Below are positions 55,085-63,996 of a stretch of 64,000 bases of DNA, piece after piece (positions within the stretch are counted from its first letter, which is position 1; each line of letters begins with the position of its first letter). The stretch lies in the NCBI RefSeq assembly GCF_011601265.1, contig NZ_JAAOLX010000001.1, forward strand, positions 723,081-787,080. Reading direction: 5' to 3'. Source of the DNA: Iodobacter violaceini. Lineage in GTDB: Bacteria; Pseudomonadota; Gammaproteobacteria; Burkholderiales; Chitinibacteraceae. Made by a program: the position numbers and the translations under genes. The notes beneath the pieces were generated by a model. It was not told the origin of the DNA. It did no database searches and saw nothing but the letters and a program-made list of their open reading frames with translations.

Positions 55085-56404
55085 ATGAACAAAACTTTAA
55101 TTGCACTGAGCATCGCCCTGCTTTCACAACCGCTCTTTGCAGCAGATTTACTTGAATCATGGCATGCCGCACAAAAATACGACGCTAATTTTGCCGCTGC
55201 ACGCGCAGGGCTTGATGCAGGCAGAGAGAAAGCCGAGCAGGGTAAAGCTTTATTACTGCCGCATATTACTTTATCTGGCAACGCCAATCGGGAGCAAACA
55301 AGCTACAGCCCTGAAAACTTTGACAGCACCACCCAAAATGGCAATAGCTATGGCTATAAATTAGGCCTTATCCAGCCTATTTACCGTGCAGAGGCATTTG
55401 CAGGCGCTGATCAGCTAAAAAAACAAACCGAGCAGGCCGAAGTTATTTTCAGGGTAGCGGAACAAGACTTAATTCTGCGTGTGGCAAAAGCCTATTTTGA
55501 AGTTTTGGGTGCAGAAGAAAAAGTAAAACAAACAACAGCGCAAAAAGAAGCGGTAGCCCAGCAACTTGCTCAGGCAAAAAAATCTTTTGAAGTGGGTGTT
55601 TCTACCATTACCGATACAGATGAAGCACAAGCCCGCTTTGATGCCATCAACTCAGCTGAAATTGCCGCACATAATGATATGGCAATTAAACGAAATGCCT
55701 ATGAGCAGCTCACTCAGCTCAGCCCGCTTAATCTGAAGCCAATCAGCAATCGCCAGCAACCTGTACCACCGCAGCCAAATGATATGAATTCATGGCTGCA
55801 ACGCAGTGAAAATGGCAGTTTAGTGATTGCAGGTCAACAATTAGGCTTGGATATTGCCAGCCGCGAAATTGATAAATACCGCTTAGAAAGCTCTCCTACA
55901 CTCGATTTAACTGCTGGCTATGGTAATACATGGAATTCAGCCGGCATATCCAAATCGGGTGGATTAGACCGTGCCGGCTCGGGTCAAATTGGTTTGCAAT
56001 TATCAATTCCTTTGTATACAGGGGGAGATCGTTCATCCAAATTACGCGAAGCGCTCGCTAAAAAAGAACAACAACGCCAGACAGTAGAAGCCAGCCGCCG
56101 TGATACGGCTCAATTTACAAAACAAGCATTTTTAGGCGTGAGTTCTGGTGCGGCACAAATTGTCGCTTTACAGCAGGCGCTTAAATCAAGTGAATCATCA
56201 TTAGCATCAACTAAATTAGGCAGAGAAGTAGGAGTACGTACAACTATTGATGTACTTAATGCCGAACAAACTTATTTCTCCACTCGTTATGACCTTACCG
56301 TAGCGCGTTACACCTATTTGTATGCCCGCCTGCAATTGGCTGCAACCAGCGGAGAATTGTCTGAAAAAGATCTAAATTCAGTAAATCTTTGGCTAGGTAA
56401 TTAA
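55085..56404 (+). CDS. tolC: TolC family outer membrane channel
   Basis: A 439-residue precursor. A signal peptide (about 1-20, ending PLFA) precedes DLLESWHAAQKYDANFAAAR, the classical TolC start. Two repeats of long alpha-helical barrel and beta-strand regions follow. It forms the exit duct for tripartite efflux and type I secretion. It is separated from the RND genes by a terminator, so it probably serves several pumps. The Shine-Dalgarno is weak. Confidence 0.92.
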   Translation: MNKTLIALSIALLSQPLFAADLLESWHAAQKYDANFAAARAGLDAGREKAEQGKALLLPHITLSGNANREQTSYSPENFDSTTQNGNSYGYKLGLIQPIYRAEAFAGADQLKKQTEQAEVIFRVAEQDLILRVAKAYFEVLGAEEKVKQTTAQKEAVAQQLAQAKKSFEVGVSTITDTDEAQARFDAINSAEIAAHNDMAIKRNAYEQLTQLSPLNLKPISNRQQPVPPQPNDMNSWLQRSENGSLVIAGQQLGLDIASREIDKYRLESSPTLDLTAGYGNTWNSAGISKSGGLDRAGSGQIGLQLSIPLYTGGDRSSKLREALAKKEQQRQTVEASRRDTAQFTKQAFLGVSSGAAQIVALQQALKSSESSLASTKLGREVGVRTTIDVLNAEQTYFSTRYDLTVARYTYLYARLQLAATSGELSEKDLNSVNLWLGN

Positions 56405-56484
56405 GAAAGCTTGAATTGTGGAGAATAGATATCCATAATCCGTTCGGTGGAGTACCCCAATTCAAAGACCCAAGGAGAATTACC

Positions 56485-56814
56485 ATGATTGATCTATCCC
56501 CACTGAGCTATAGCGAGTTAGTTGAACTGAAGAAAAACCTGGAAGTTGAAATTGTTCGCCGCAAAGAATCAGAAAAGCAAAATCTGATTGCTGAACTGCA
56601 AAACCTGGTTGCTTCTAAAGGCTTCTCATTGTCCGACGTATTGGGCACAAGCAGCGACAAAAAAGCAGCTAAAAAAGCAGCTTCTACAGCTAAAGCACAA
56701 TTCCGTAATCCAGCTGATGCAGAACAAACATGGACTGGCCGTGGCCGTAAGCCACAATGGGCAATTGAATTCCTGGCAACAGGCCGCTCATTAGAAGAAT
56801 TGCGCATTGCTTAA
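56485..56814 (+). CDS. H-NS family nucleoid-associated protein
   Basis: A 109-residue DNA-binding protein. The N-terminal oligomerisation helix (about 8-45), a Lys/Ala linker (KKAAKKAASTAKAQ) and the C-terminal FRNPADAEQTWTGRGRKPQW (about 71-90), with the minor-groove binding GRGRKP, define it. AAGGAG precedes the ATG; an upstream in-frame Met is ignored. It silences AT-rich, often transferred DNA. A leader of about 80 bases and a 3' region of about 180 bases to the terminator surround it. Confidence 0.93.
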   Translation: MIDLSPLSYSELVELKKNLEVEIVRRKESEKQNLIAELQNLVASKGFSLSDVLGTSSDKKAAKKAASTAKAQFRNPADAEQTWTGRGRKPQWAIEFLATGRSLEELRIA

Positions 56815-56994
56815 TTGACTGCGTTTTTTATGAAATGACGAATAGACCCGTAGTGCCTTGATCTGTAAGAGATCCTGATGCAATAAGAAATCAGATATCA
56901 GTCTGATTCCTTCTGCTAAAGACCTTTTAAAAAGAAAAAGAAACCGTAAATATCCGTGTAATTTTATAAAAAATTGAAGCTATGCACGTAAGAC

Positions 56995-57024
56995 CAAACA
57001 AGGCAGCCCTGGCTGCCTTGTTTG
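56995..57024 (+). terminator. Rho-independent terminator after the H-NS type gene
   Basis: AAACAAGGCAGCC-CT-GGCTGCCTTGTTT, a perfect stem of 13 bases, about 180 bases after the stop. It is 45 bases upstream of the helicase gene. Confidence 0.85.
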
Positions 57025-57069
57025 TATTGAGCCATACAAAATCCCCTTCCTTACCTGTGAATCATTGCC

Positions 57070-59196
57070 ATGTCGCATCCCCTCACCGCAAAACTGAATC
57101 CTGAACAAGCCGCAGCCGTTGAATTACCTCTGGAACATGCGCTCATTCTTGCGGGTGCCGGCAGTGGTAAAACCAGTGTACTCACTACCCGTATTGCCTG
57201 GCTTTTATCAACCGGGCAATGCAGCCCTGCCGGTTTATTGTCTGTTACCTTTACCAATAAAGCCGCCAAAGAAATGCTGATGCGTATTACCGCCATGATG
57301 CCGCTTAATCCGCGCGGATTATGGATCGGTACATTTCATGGTTTATGTAATCGTATGCTGCGTTTGCACTGGCGTGATGCTGGCTTACCCGAAACTTTTG
57401 CAATTTTGGATTCTGCCGAACAACTGTCGCTAATTAAACGCATATTGAAAGCTTTAAATATAGATGATGAAAAGTATCCGGCAAAAGTAGTCCAGCAATA
57501 TATTAATGGTCATAAAGAAAATGGCCGCCGGGCCGGTGATACAGATGCATGGGATGATTATTCGCGCATGCTGCGATTAATTTATGAAGAATACGAGAAA
57601 CAATGCCAGCGGGAAGGCGTAGCGGATTTCTCTGAATTATTACTACGCTGTTACGAATTACTTTCTAAAAATGAATCTTTACGTGAACACTATCAAAGCC
57701 GTTTCCGTCACATTTTAGTCGATGAATTTCAGGATACAAATAAGCTGCAATATGCCTGGTTAAAACTTTTAGCCGGCCAGAATAATGCGCTATTTGCGGT
57801 AGGTGATGACGATCAGTCAATTTACGCATTTCGCGGTGCAAATGTAGGAAATATGCATGATTTTCAAAGCGATTTTTCTGTAAAACATGTGATTCGCTTA
57901 GAGCAAAATTACCGCTCCCAAGGCAATATCTTAGATGCAGCCAATGCGGTAATTAGTAATAACCAAAATCGTTTAGGTAAAGAATTGTGGACAAGCGAGC
58001 CAGCCGGCGAGCCAATTCGTGTTTTTGAAGCTGCAACTGATTTTGAAGAAGCTGCATTTATTGTAGAAGAAGCGCAAACCCTGATGAGGGAAGGCACGGC
58101 AGCCAACGATATTGCAATTCTTTACCGTGCGAATGCCCAATCCCGCGTGATTGAGCATGCTTTATTTACAGCAGGCGTGCCTTACCGGGTGTATGGCGGT
58201 TTACGCTTTTTTGAACGCCAGGAAATCAAACACGCACTTGCTTATTTACGGCTGATTGCCAACCCAGGCGACGATAATGCCCTGCTGCGCGTGATCAACT
58301 TCCCCACACGGGGCATCGGCGCCCGCACCATCGAAAGTATTCAGGAAACCGCCCAGCACAGCGGTACCACGCTTTGGCAGGCGGCCTGCTCGGGGGCAGC
58401 CGGACGCGGTGCGGCTGCGGTCAGAAAATTCGCTGAAATCATTGAAACCATGCGCTCGCAGGCAACTGGCCTTGCCATGCCGGAGCTGGTCGATATGATG
58501 CTGGATCTCTCTGGCCTGCGCGCCCATTATCAGGCAGATAAAGAAGGTGAAGAGCGGCTGGCCAACTTGGGCGAGCTGATTAATGCAGCCACCAATTTTG
58601 TGCAGGAAGACGAAAACAATCTGATCGCCTTCTTGTCCCATGCCAGCCTTGAGGCTGGAGACCATCAGGCGGGTGCTCACGAAGAAGCCCTGCAGCTGAT
58701 GACCGTTCATGCATCCAAAGGTCTGGAGTTTCATGCTGTGTTTTTATGCGGCCTTGAAGAGGGGCTTTTTCCCCACGACAACAGCATGAATGATGCAAGG
58801 GCCGTAGAAGAAGAACGCCGCCTGATGTACGTTGCGATTACCCGGGCACGCCGCCGTCTTTACATTACCCTTGCACAAAGCCGTATGCTGCATGGCCAAA
58901 CACGATACGCCGTAGCCAGCCGCTTTATGCAGGAGATTCCTCAGCAGCTGCTAAAATTTCTGAATCGTGGTTATGCGCCGCAAGGTTATTCAGGCCCGGC
59001 CACCGTAGCCAGCAAAATCAAAGCCCCCACACCAGAGCATGGTCTTGCGATTGGCACAAATGTAGAGCATCCAAAATTTGGTCAGGGTGTTGTTACCGAT
59101 CATGAAGGCGGAGCCAATGGCAATGTGCAGGTCAATTTTGCAACGGCTGGATCTAAATGGCTGGCCGTGGCTTACGCCAAGTTAAAAGTAATCTGA
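57070..59196 (+). CDS. uvrD: UvrD/Rep-type ATP-dependent DNA helicase
   Basis: A 708-residue SF1A 3'-5' helicase. Walker A is GAGSGKTSVLTTRI (about 32-45) and motif II VDEFQDTN. QSIYAFRGAN, LEQNYRSQGNIL and VHASKGLEF (about 545) are the remaining motifs, and a C-terminal tail (KFGQGVVTDHEGG) contacts partners such as RNA polymerase or UvrB in this family. It acts in repair and replication-fork upkeep. A weak site precedes the ATG. UvrD rather than Rep is favoured by the C-terminal tail. Confidence 0.92.
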   Translation: MSHPLTAKLNPEQAAAVELPLEHALILAGAGSGKTSVLTTRIAWLLSTGQCSPAGLLSVTFTNKAAKEMLMRITAMMPLNPRGLWIGTFHGLCNRMLRLHWRDAGLPETFAILDSAEQLSLIKRILKALNIDDEKYPAKVVQQYINGHKENGRRAGDTDAWDDYSRMLRLIYEEYEKQCQREGVADFSELLLRCYELLSKNESLREHYQSRFRHILVDEFQDTNKLQYAWLKLLAGQNNALFAVGDDDQSIYAFRGANVGNMHDFQSDFSVKHVIRLEQNYRSQGNILDAANAVISNNQNRLGKELWTSEPAGEPIRVFEAATDFEEAAFIVEEAQTLMREGTAANDIAILYRANAQSRVIEHALFTAGVPYRVYGGLRFFERQEIKHALAYLRLIANPGDDNALLRVINFPTRGIGARTIESIQETAQHSGTTLWQAACSGAAGRGAAAVRKFAEIIETMRSQATGLAMPELVDMMLDLSGLRAHYQADKEGEERLANLGELINAATNFVQEDENNLIAFLSHASLEAGDHQAGAHEEALQLMTVHASKGLEFHAVFLCGLEEGLFPHDNSMNDARAVEEERRLMYVAITRARRRLYITLAQSRMLHGQTRYAVASRFMQEIPQQLLKFLNRGYAPQGYSGPATVASKIKAPTPEHGLAIGTNVEHPKFGQGVVTDHEGGANGNVQVNFATAGSKWLAVAYAKLKVI

Positions 59197-59207
59197 TCGC
59201 TGTTGTT

Positions 59208-59244
59208 CAGCCTGCACTACAGGGAGGAGTCTGTATGCAGGCTG
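59208..59244 (+). terminator. Long hairpin after the helicase gene
   Basis: CAGCCTGCA-C-TACAG / CTGTA-TGCAGGCTG around an 8-base loop, 12 bases after the stop. No T run follows, so the exact role is open. Confidence 0.5.
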
Positions 59245-59325
59245 ACTCAACAGAAATTCTGCGCCCTGCCCGGTTAATCTATGGCAGGATTGATGCGTTT
59301 TTAAACGGACAATACGCCTTAAATC

Positions 59326-61014
59326 ATGGCTGAAAAAATAAGCGCCTTCTCGGTTATCTCCTCTGCCACAGCCAAGCGTAAAGCGGCCAATGGAATCCCC
59401 GATGTCGCCTCCTTACGTGTGCTGATTATTGATCCGCTGGCGGAAGTCAGGCGCAGCCTTGGGATGATACTAGGCCAGTACGGCACCAGCCATATTGATC
59501 ATGCCAGCAATAGCACCGAAGCCTTGACCAGTATGAAAAAGCTTAAATACGAGCTGATTCTCTGTGAATATGACTTAGGCAAAGGCCAGGATGGGTTGTT
59601 TTTATTTGATGAAGCAAGGCGGCTGGATTTACTTAAAGCGTCTTCAATTTTTATCATTACTACTGCCGAGCGGCAGGCGCAAAAAGTTCTGGGCGCTGCC
59701 GAGCAATCCCCAGACGCTATTTTGCTCAAGCCCTTCACAGGCGAAATGCTCTACAGCCGGGTACTCGGTGCTTTACAAAAGAAAGTGCGCTTTAAATTAG
59801 TTGATGAAGCCATCATGGCGCATGATTTCTTAAGTGCGATCCAGCTTTGCAGCAAGGCGGCCAATACCAGCGCCGAATACACCCAGGATTTTTTACGCCT
59901 TAAAATTCATCTTCTGCTGCGCATTGGCGATTGGGTCAGCGTGCGGGATCAGTGCAGGCAGCTGTTGGTAGAACAAGAATTACCATGGGCAAAAATGGCT
60001 TTGGGCAAAGCACTCTACCAGCTGAAAAACTACCCGGAAGCACTGACGGTTTTTAAGGCCATTATCAGCGCACATAAACACGCACTGGAAGCCTACGACT
60101 GGCTGGCCCGTGCACAGCAGGCCATCGGCGAAGATAACGCCGCTCAGGAAACGCTGAAGCGGGCGATAAATAAATCCCCATTTGTAGTCAGCAGGCAGCG
60201 TCAGCTGGGTGAAGCCGCGCTTAAAAGCGGTGATCTGGCCACGGCCGAAAACGCACTGCTTGAAACCGTAAAAATCTCCAGACACTCCTTTTTGCGCAAC
60301 CCTGCTGATTACGGTCAGCTGGCCGACGTGCAGATCAGCCGGGGTGATGTAGCCGCTGCCAGGCTCACCGTAGAAGAAATCCGTAAAGACTTTAAAGACC
60401 CTCAGGTCAGCGTACTGGCCGATGCGCTGGATGCAGACATCTATATGCATCAGGGCGATGTAGAAAAAGCTCAGAATCAGCTCAGAACAGCCCTGGGGCA
60501 GCTGGTTCAGCTCACCCTGCCGCCATCAGTAATGGTGGGCATGGCGCTGGCTAAAGCCTGCTTTAATCAGAAGCAGGAAGCCCTGGCCGAGATTGTGGTA
60601 CGTAATCTGCTGAAAAACAGCCATGATGATCTGAGCCTTGCCAGCAAAATCACCACGCTTTACCGCCAGCATGGTCATCAGGATCAGGCTGAACAACTCA
60701 TTAAAGAAAACAGCGCCAGTATTGTGGCACTCAATAATGAGGCCGTAAAAATGGCACGCAGTGGCGATCTGGCAGGCGCGGCAGAACTGTTTATCCGCGC
60801 AGCCACCGATATGCCTGGAAATATACAAGTGCTGCTGAATACCGTGAACGCCCTTCTCGCCTATACCAATCAGCATGGCTGGCATCAGGAATGGATGCAG
60901 CTCAGCAATGATTATCTGCTGCGCATCCATGATCTGGATCCTGGCAATGGGCGGGGTTTGCAACTGCAAGAATTTTTTCGTAAAACAAAACAGCGTTACG
61001 GCATCAGCGAGTAA
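59326..61014 (+). CDS. Response-regulator-like protein with TPR repeats
   Basis: A 562-residue cytoplasmic protein. A receiver domain occupies about 25-150 (VLIIDPLAEVRRSLGMIL; phospho-acceptor candidate Asp in LCEYDLGKGQDG; the Lys of LLKPFTGEML). The rest is about ten TPR-like units (about 165-550). No DNA-binding output. The TPR part would recruit partners on phosphorylation. A STAS protein gene follows by about 130 bases, suggesting a partner-switching link. No cognate histidine kinase is visible in the window. Confidence 0.88.
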   Translation: MAEKISAFSVISSATAKRKAANGIPDVASLRVLIIDPLAEVRRSLGMILGQYGTSHIDHASNSTEALTSMKKLKYELILCEYDLGKGQDGLFLFDEARRLDLLKASSIFIITTAERQAQKVLGAAEQSPDAILLKPFTGEMLYSRVLGALQKKVRFKLVDEAIMAHDFLSAIQLCSKAANTSAEYTQDFLRLKIHLLLRIGDWVSVRDQCRQLLVEQELPWAKMALGKALYQLKNYPEALTVFKAIISAHKHALEAYDWLARAQQAIGEDNAAQETLKRAINKSPFVVSRQRQLGEAALKSGDLATAENALLETVKISRHSFLRNPADYGQLADVQISRGDVAAARLTVEEIRKDFKDPQVSVLADALDADIYMHQGDVEKAQNQLRTALGQLVQLTLPPSVMVGMALAKACFNQKQEALAEIVVRNLLKNSHDDLSLASKITTLYRQHGHQDQAEQLIKENSASIVALNNEAVKMARSGDLAGAAELFIRAATDMPGNIQVLLNTVNALLAYTNQHGWHQEWMQLSNDYLLRIHDLDPGNGRGLQLQEFFRKTKQRYGISE

Positions 61015-61146
61015 ACCAGCGGGCAAATCGATCAATCCCCAGCAAAAACCCAAATGCAACTCTACAATAAGGAAGAAGCCAGAGTACTGCTTGCTTACAA
61101 AATGCAACAGCAAGAGACAGAGTCAAGATCAACGAGGAACAAAATC

Positions 61147-61446
61147 ATGCAAACCAGCACCAAGATTGACGATCATAAAGGCCGGATTATGCTGAACGGC
61201 AATTTTACGTTTGAATCGCACCGCGAGTTTAAACAAGCCACAACAGCAGCACTTGAGACACCAGGCCTTACTGAACTTGAAATGGATTTCAGCGCCGTCG
61301 ACTATATGGACTCCGCCGCCTTGGGTATGCTGCTGCTCCTGAACGAGCGGGCCAATGGCCGCAAAGTAACCCTGATTAACTGTAGAGGCACAGTGAAAGC
61401 AGTGCTGGAAATTGCTAATTTTGGCAAAATATTTGAAATCAAATAA
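61147..61446 (+). CDS. STAS-domain protein, anti-anti-sigma factor type
   Basis: A 99-residue STAS domain. VDYMDSAALGMLLLL holds the serine normally phosphorylated by an anti-sigma kinase. GRIMLNGNFTFESHREF is the N-terminal strand. GAGGAACAAAATC precedes the ATG; an extension upstream is in frame but less likely. Probably part of a partner-switching pathway with the upstream response regulator, acting on biofilm, motility or sigma control; the exact target is unknown. Confidence 0.9.
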   Translation: MQTSTKIDDHKGRIMLNGNFTFESHREFKQATTAALETPGLTELEMDFSAVDYMDSAALGMLLLLNERANGRKVTLINCRGTVKAVLEIANFGKIFEIK

Positions 61447-61453
61447 TAAAAAA

Positions 61454-61488
61454 AGAGCACCGTCTATTTGAATACGGTGCTCTTTTTA
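61454..61488. terminator. Bidirectional terminator between STAS and AI-2E genes
   Basis: AGAGCACCGT-CTATTTGAAT-ACGGTGCTCT with TTTTT on the plus side and A run (T on minus) on the other, between two convergent stops. Confidence 0.9.
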
Positions 61489-61505
61489 ATACGATACTCT
61501 GCCAA

Positions 61506-62570
61506 TCAGCACTGTCCGGCTTTAGGACTTCCTTTTACCCAGCTTCCCAGCAGGGCGTAACATACTGCTAATAGCGTCGGGCCTAAAAAGACTCCCAATA
61601 AACCAAACGACAAAGCTCCGCCCAATACGCCAAATAAAATCAAAATAAATGGTAAATCGCTTTCTTTACCAATAAAGAGCGGTTTCACCACATTATCAGC
61701 AGTGCCCACTACAAAAATCATCCAAAGCGCCAGAAAAACTGCCCAGCCCGTATGCCCCTGATAATAAAGCCAGGCCGCAGCAGGTATACCAATCAGCCCT
61801 GGCCCGCCCGGTAAAATAGAAAGAAAACAACTGGCAAAACCTAATGTCAGAGAATTAGGCACACCGGAAATAAAGAAACTAAACCAGGCTAAAACTCCCT
61901 GCACCAAAGCAGTTCCTAAAAAGCCATAGACCACGCCTCTGATCGTACCTGCCGCAACCTGCAAGAGTGATTCTGCTTTCTCACCTGCAATACGCCACAT
62001 CATGCCTTTTAGCCATGCCGCAGCGCGTTCCCCATGTAAATAAAAGAAAAAGGCCACAATCAAACTTAAGGCCAATAATAAAAATCCGCCGCCTACAATA
62101 CCGCCAAAACGTAACAGGCCCGATGCCACAGGCCCGCTTAATCCACGAATACGCTCTAATAGCGCAGGATCACCCTGGCCAAGCTTTATCCAGAATCCAT
62201 TGATCAACTCGCCTAAATAGGGAAACGTACTGACCCATGCAGGTAAATCCGGCCAGCCCAGCTGAAATTGCAAACTCACCGTTTTAATCAATGACCCCGC
62301 CTGACTGGCAAATTCAAACCCGGCAAGAAGCAAAGGCAAAACTAAAAACGTCAGTAAAGCCGTAATAAAGAGCAGGGCTGCAGTAAAGCGACTGCCTCTG
62401 CAAAGTCTTACTAAATATTGATAAGGCTTCCAGGTGGTATAAACCAGAATGCCGGCCCAAATAACTGAAGCAAGAAATGGGGCCATAATCATTAAACCCA
62501 ACCAAATTAAAGCTCCGACAGCCATAATTGCTGCCAGAGGTTCAATCAAATCAGAACTACGTATACGCAT
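61506..62570 (-). CDS. AI-2E family transporter
   Basis: A 354-residue inner membrane protein with seven to eight helices. The conserved C-terminal region (FASCFLSILPGGPGLIGIPAA, FIGKESDLPFILILFGVLGG) defines the family. Named for AI-2 export but members also move other molecules, including Na+/H+ exchange; the substrate here is unknown. Convergent with the STAS gene. Confidence 0.9.
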   Translation of the reverse strand: MRIRSSDLIEPLAAIMAVGALIWLGLMIMAPFLASVIWAGILVYTTWKPYQYLVRLCRGSRFTAALLFITALLTFLVLPLLLAGFEFASQAGSLIKTVSLQFQLGWPDLPAWVSTFPYLGELINGFWIKLGQGDPALLERIRGLSGPVASGLLRFGGIVGGGFLLLALSLIVAFFFYLHGERAAAWLKGMMWRIAGEKAESLLQVAAGTIRGVVYGFLGTALVQGVLAWFSFFISGVPNSLTLGFASCFLSILPGGPGLIGIPAAAWLYYQGHTGWAVFLALWMIFVVGTADNVVKPLFIGKESDLPFILILFGVLGGALSFGLLGVFLGPTLLAVCYALLGSWVKGSPKAGQC

Positions 62571-62863
62571 ATCAGCTCGCCTTTAGCCTCCGGAATGGGC
62601 GCTGTTAGCATACCCTTAAATAAGCGCTCTGACCGTTACATATTGCCTGAGGATATTCCTTTTTTTACTTTTAGTATTTTTAATCAAAGCTGATTATTCA
62701 GAAGACAGTACGATCAAATACCCGGCTTTTTCCAGCACTGAAAGCTAATTTGCCTAAAGTGACATGTTCATAAACAACACACAGCCTTCCCTGGAGGCTG
62801 CGTTTTACCCTGTTTCAAATAAGGCCTTTTAAGATTTGAATCAGCATATAAAAATAGTCTGAT

Positions 62864-63166
62864 TTAATCATGGTATAGGTGAGAAAACCGCTTAGTCTGG
62901 GCAATTAAGCCCGAAACGATCACAGCAGCCTCATGACGGCCAGCGATCGTATTGATTTTTTCATCGCATTCTTCCAATGCCAGATGAATTTCACAAGCCA
63001 AATGAAACAATAAAGTTTCTTCCTTTAAAGGTGCCATGGGAAGGTAGTAATTAATTTCATCAACGATATGATCCGCTAATTCATTAGAATACTGTGCTGG
63101 AGATGTCAAAATACGTTCATATAAACGCACGCCGATCACACCAAGCGCAAGCAGCTGGGTGGGCAT
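62864..63166 (-). CDS. Hypothetical helical protein
   Basis: A 100-residue protein that I do not recognise. It is helix-rich and acidic in the middle (ACEIHLALEECDEKINT) with no Cys cluster and one hydrophobic start (LLALGVIGVRLYERIL). AGGAG seven bases before the ATG and good codon content support it as a real gene. About 290 non-coding bases lie between it and the AI-2E gene, and about 265 between it and the IS remnant. Confidence 0.65.
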   Translation of the reverse strand: MPTQLLALGVIGVRLYERILTSPAQYSNELADHIVDEINYYLPMAPLKEETLLFHLACEIHLALEECDEKINTIAGRHEAAVIVSGLIAQTKRFSHLYHD

Positions 63167-63396
63167 GATTAAACTCCTATTCCATAAACATTAATCCACT
63201 CTAGTCTTTACTAAACCCCACAATTGCCCCTCCCGTCGGATGGTGATTTTGAGTGGGGCACCCCACTCACTTTTTATAATTAATTACAAAACATCCCACG
63301 CCTTATGCAAAAAAATCTGCCATGGAACCATTCTTGTAAGTAATGCCCAGCTCTCTGGGAAGGCTTAACCGCATTCACAGGCATACTCCGCTCAAA

Positions 63397-63422
63397 AATA
63401 AAGCCGCTATCGCGGCTTTATT
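63397..63422. terminator. Strong bidirectional hairpin left of the IS remnant
   Basis: AATAAAGCCGC-TATC-GCGGCTTTATT, a perfect 11-base stem with an A run (T on minus) on the left. It may have been the original terminator of the rRNA operon before the IS remnant entered. Confidence 0.7.
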
Positions 63423-63431
63423 ACACAACAA

Positions 63432-63807
63432 TGAATCGCACCAAGTTTCGTGGAGGCTCCAATTCTTGCAAGAATAGAGCCATGAAGAAATCAACTCAGT
63501 TTTCCCCCGAAGTCCGCGAACGCGCTGTGCGCATGGATATTGAGCACCGTGCCCACAATATCCATCCGAGTGGGCCCAGCTCGGTTCCATTGCCAGCAAA
63601 ATTGGCTGCACACCCGAAACGCTCCGCACACGGTGTCGTCGACAAAGTGGCGATCCCGTTCAAGCCTGTCAATCAGCATCGTTTGCTGGGGTCGGTTGGC
63701 CGTATTCCACCTGCTGAAGCAGAAGGAAATTATTATCGTAATCAAAGCGGGCAGGCCATGTTGGTCTGATTCAAACCTAATGGCCTCCGCGAAACCCGTG
63801 CGATTCA
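63432..63807 (+). mobile_element. IS3-family remnant with internal deletion
   Basis: A 376-base element bounded by inverted repeats: TGAATCGCACCAAGTTTCG at the left and, reverse-complemented, TGAATCGCACGGGTTTCGC at the right. It begins with orfA (ATG 63482; KKSTQFSPEVRERAVRM), then shifts frame (SEWAQLGSIASKIGCTPETL is in another frame), then jumps to the very end of orfB (RIPPAEAEGNYYRNQSGQAM). The catalytic DDE core is deleted, so it cannot transpose alone. No target-site duplication was seen. It lies downstream of the 5S gene. Confidence 0.85.
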
Positions 63808-63831
63808 GGAACTCATTTCTTCCGCGCAAAG

Positions 63832-63862
63832 CAAAACCCCCGCCTCTTTCGAGTACGGGGGT
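63832..63862 (-). terminator. Hairpin downstream of 5S rRNA
   Basis: On the minus strand ACCCCCG...CGGGGGTTTTG, just after the 5S 3' end, a likely terminator of the rRNA operon. Confidence 0.6.
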
Positions 63863-63879
63863 CTTGTTACGGCTTAGGG

Positions 63880-63996
63880 TGTCTGGCAATGACCTACTTT
63901 CACACAGGTAATCTGCACTATCATCGGCGCTAAGGTGTTTCACTGTCCTGTTCGGGATGGGAAGGAGTGGGACCACCTCGCTATGGTCGCCAGACT
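63880..63996 (-). rRNA. rrf: 5S ribosomal RNA
   Basis: On the minus strand GTCTGGCGACCATAGCGAGG, then TGGTCCCACTCC, CATCCCGAACAGGACAGTGA, AACACC, and GTGTGAAAGTAGGTCATTGC to CAGAC, with the terminal stem pairing of 5' GTCTGGC and 3' GCCAGAC. About 117 bases, full length for 5S. The 16S and 23S genes should lie just beyond the right edge. Exact ends are uncertain by two or three bases. Confidence 0.95.

Noticed and set aside
62782..62806. CAGCCT/AGGCTG hairpin followed by CGTTTT on the plus strand, possible small RNA terminator
   Set aside because: No promoter or conserved transcript upstream on the plus strand could be made out; it may just follow the small minus-strand gene.
63491..63976. 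161-codon minus-strand frame across the IS remnant and 5S rRNA
   Set aside because: It overlaps the 5S rRNA gene and the reverse of the transposase remnant; no independent support.
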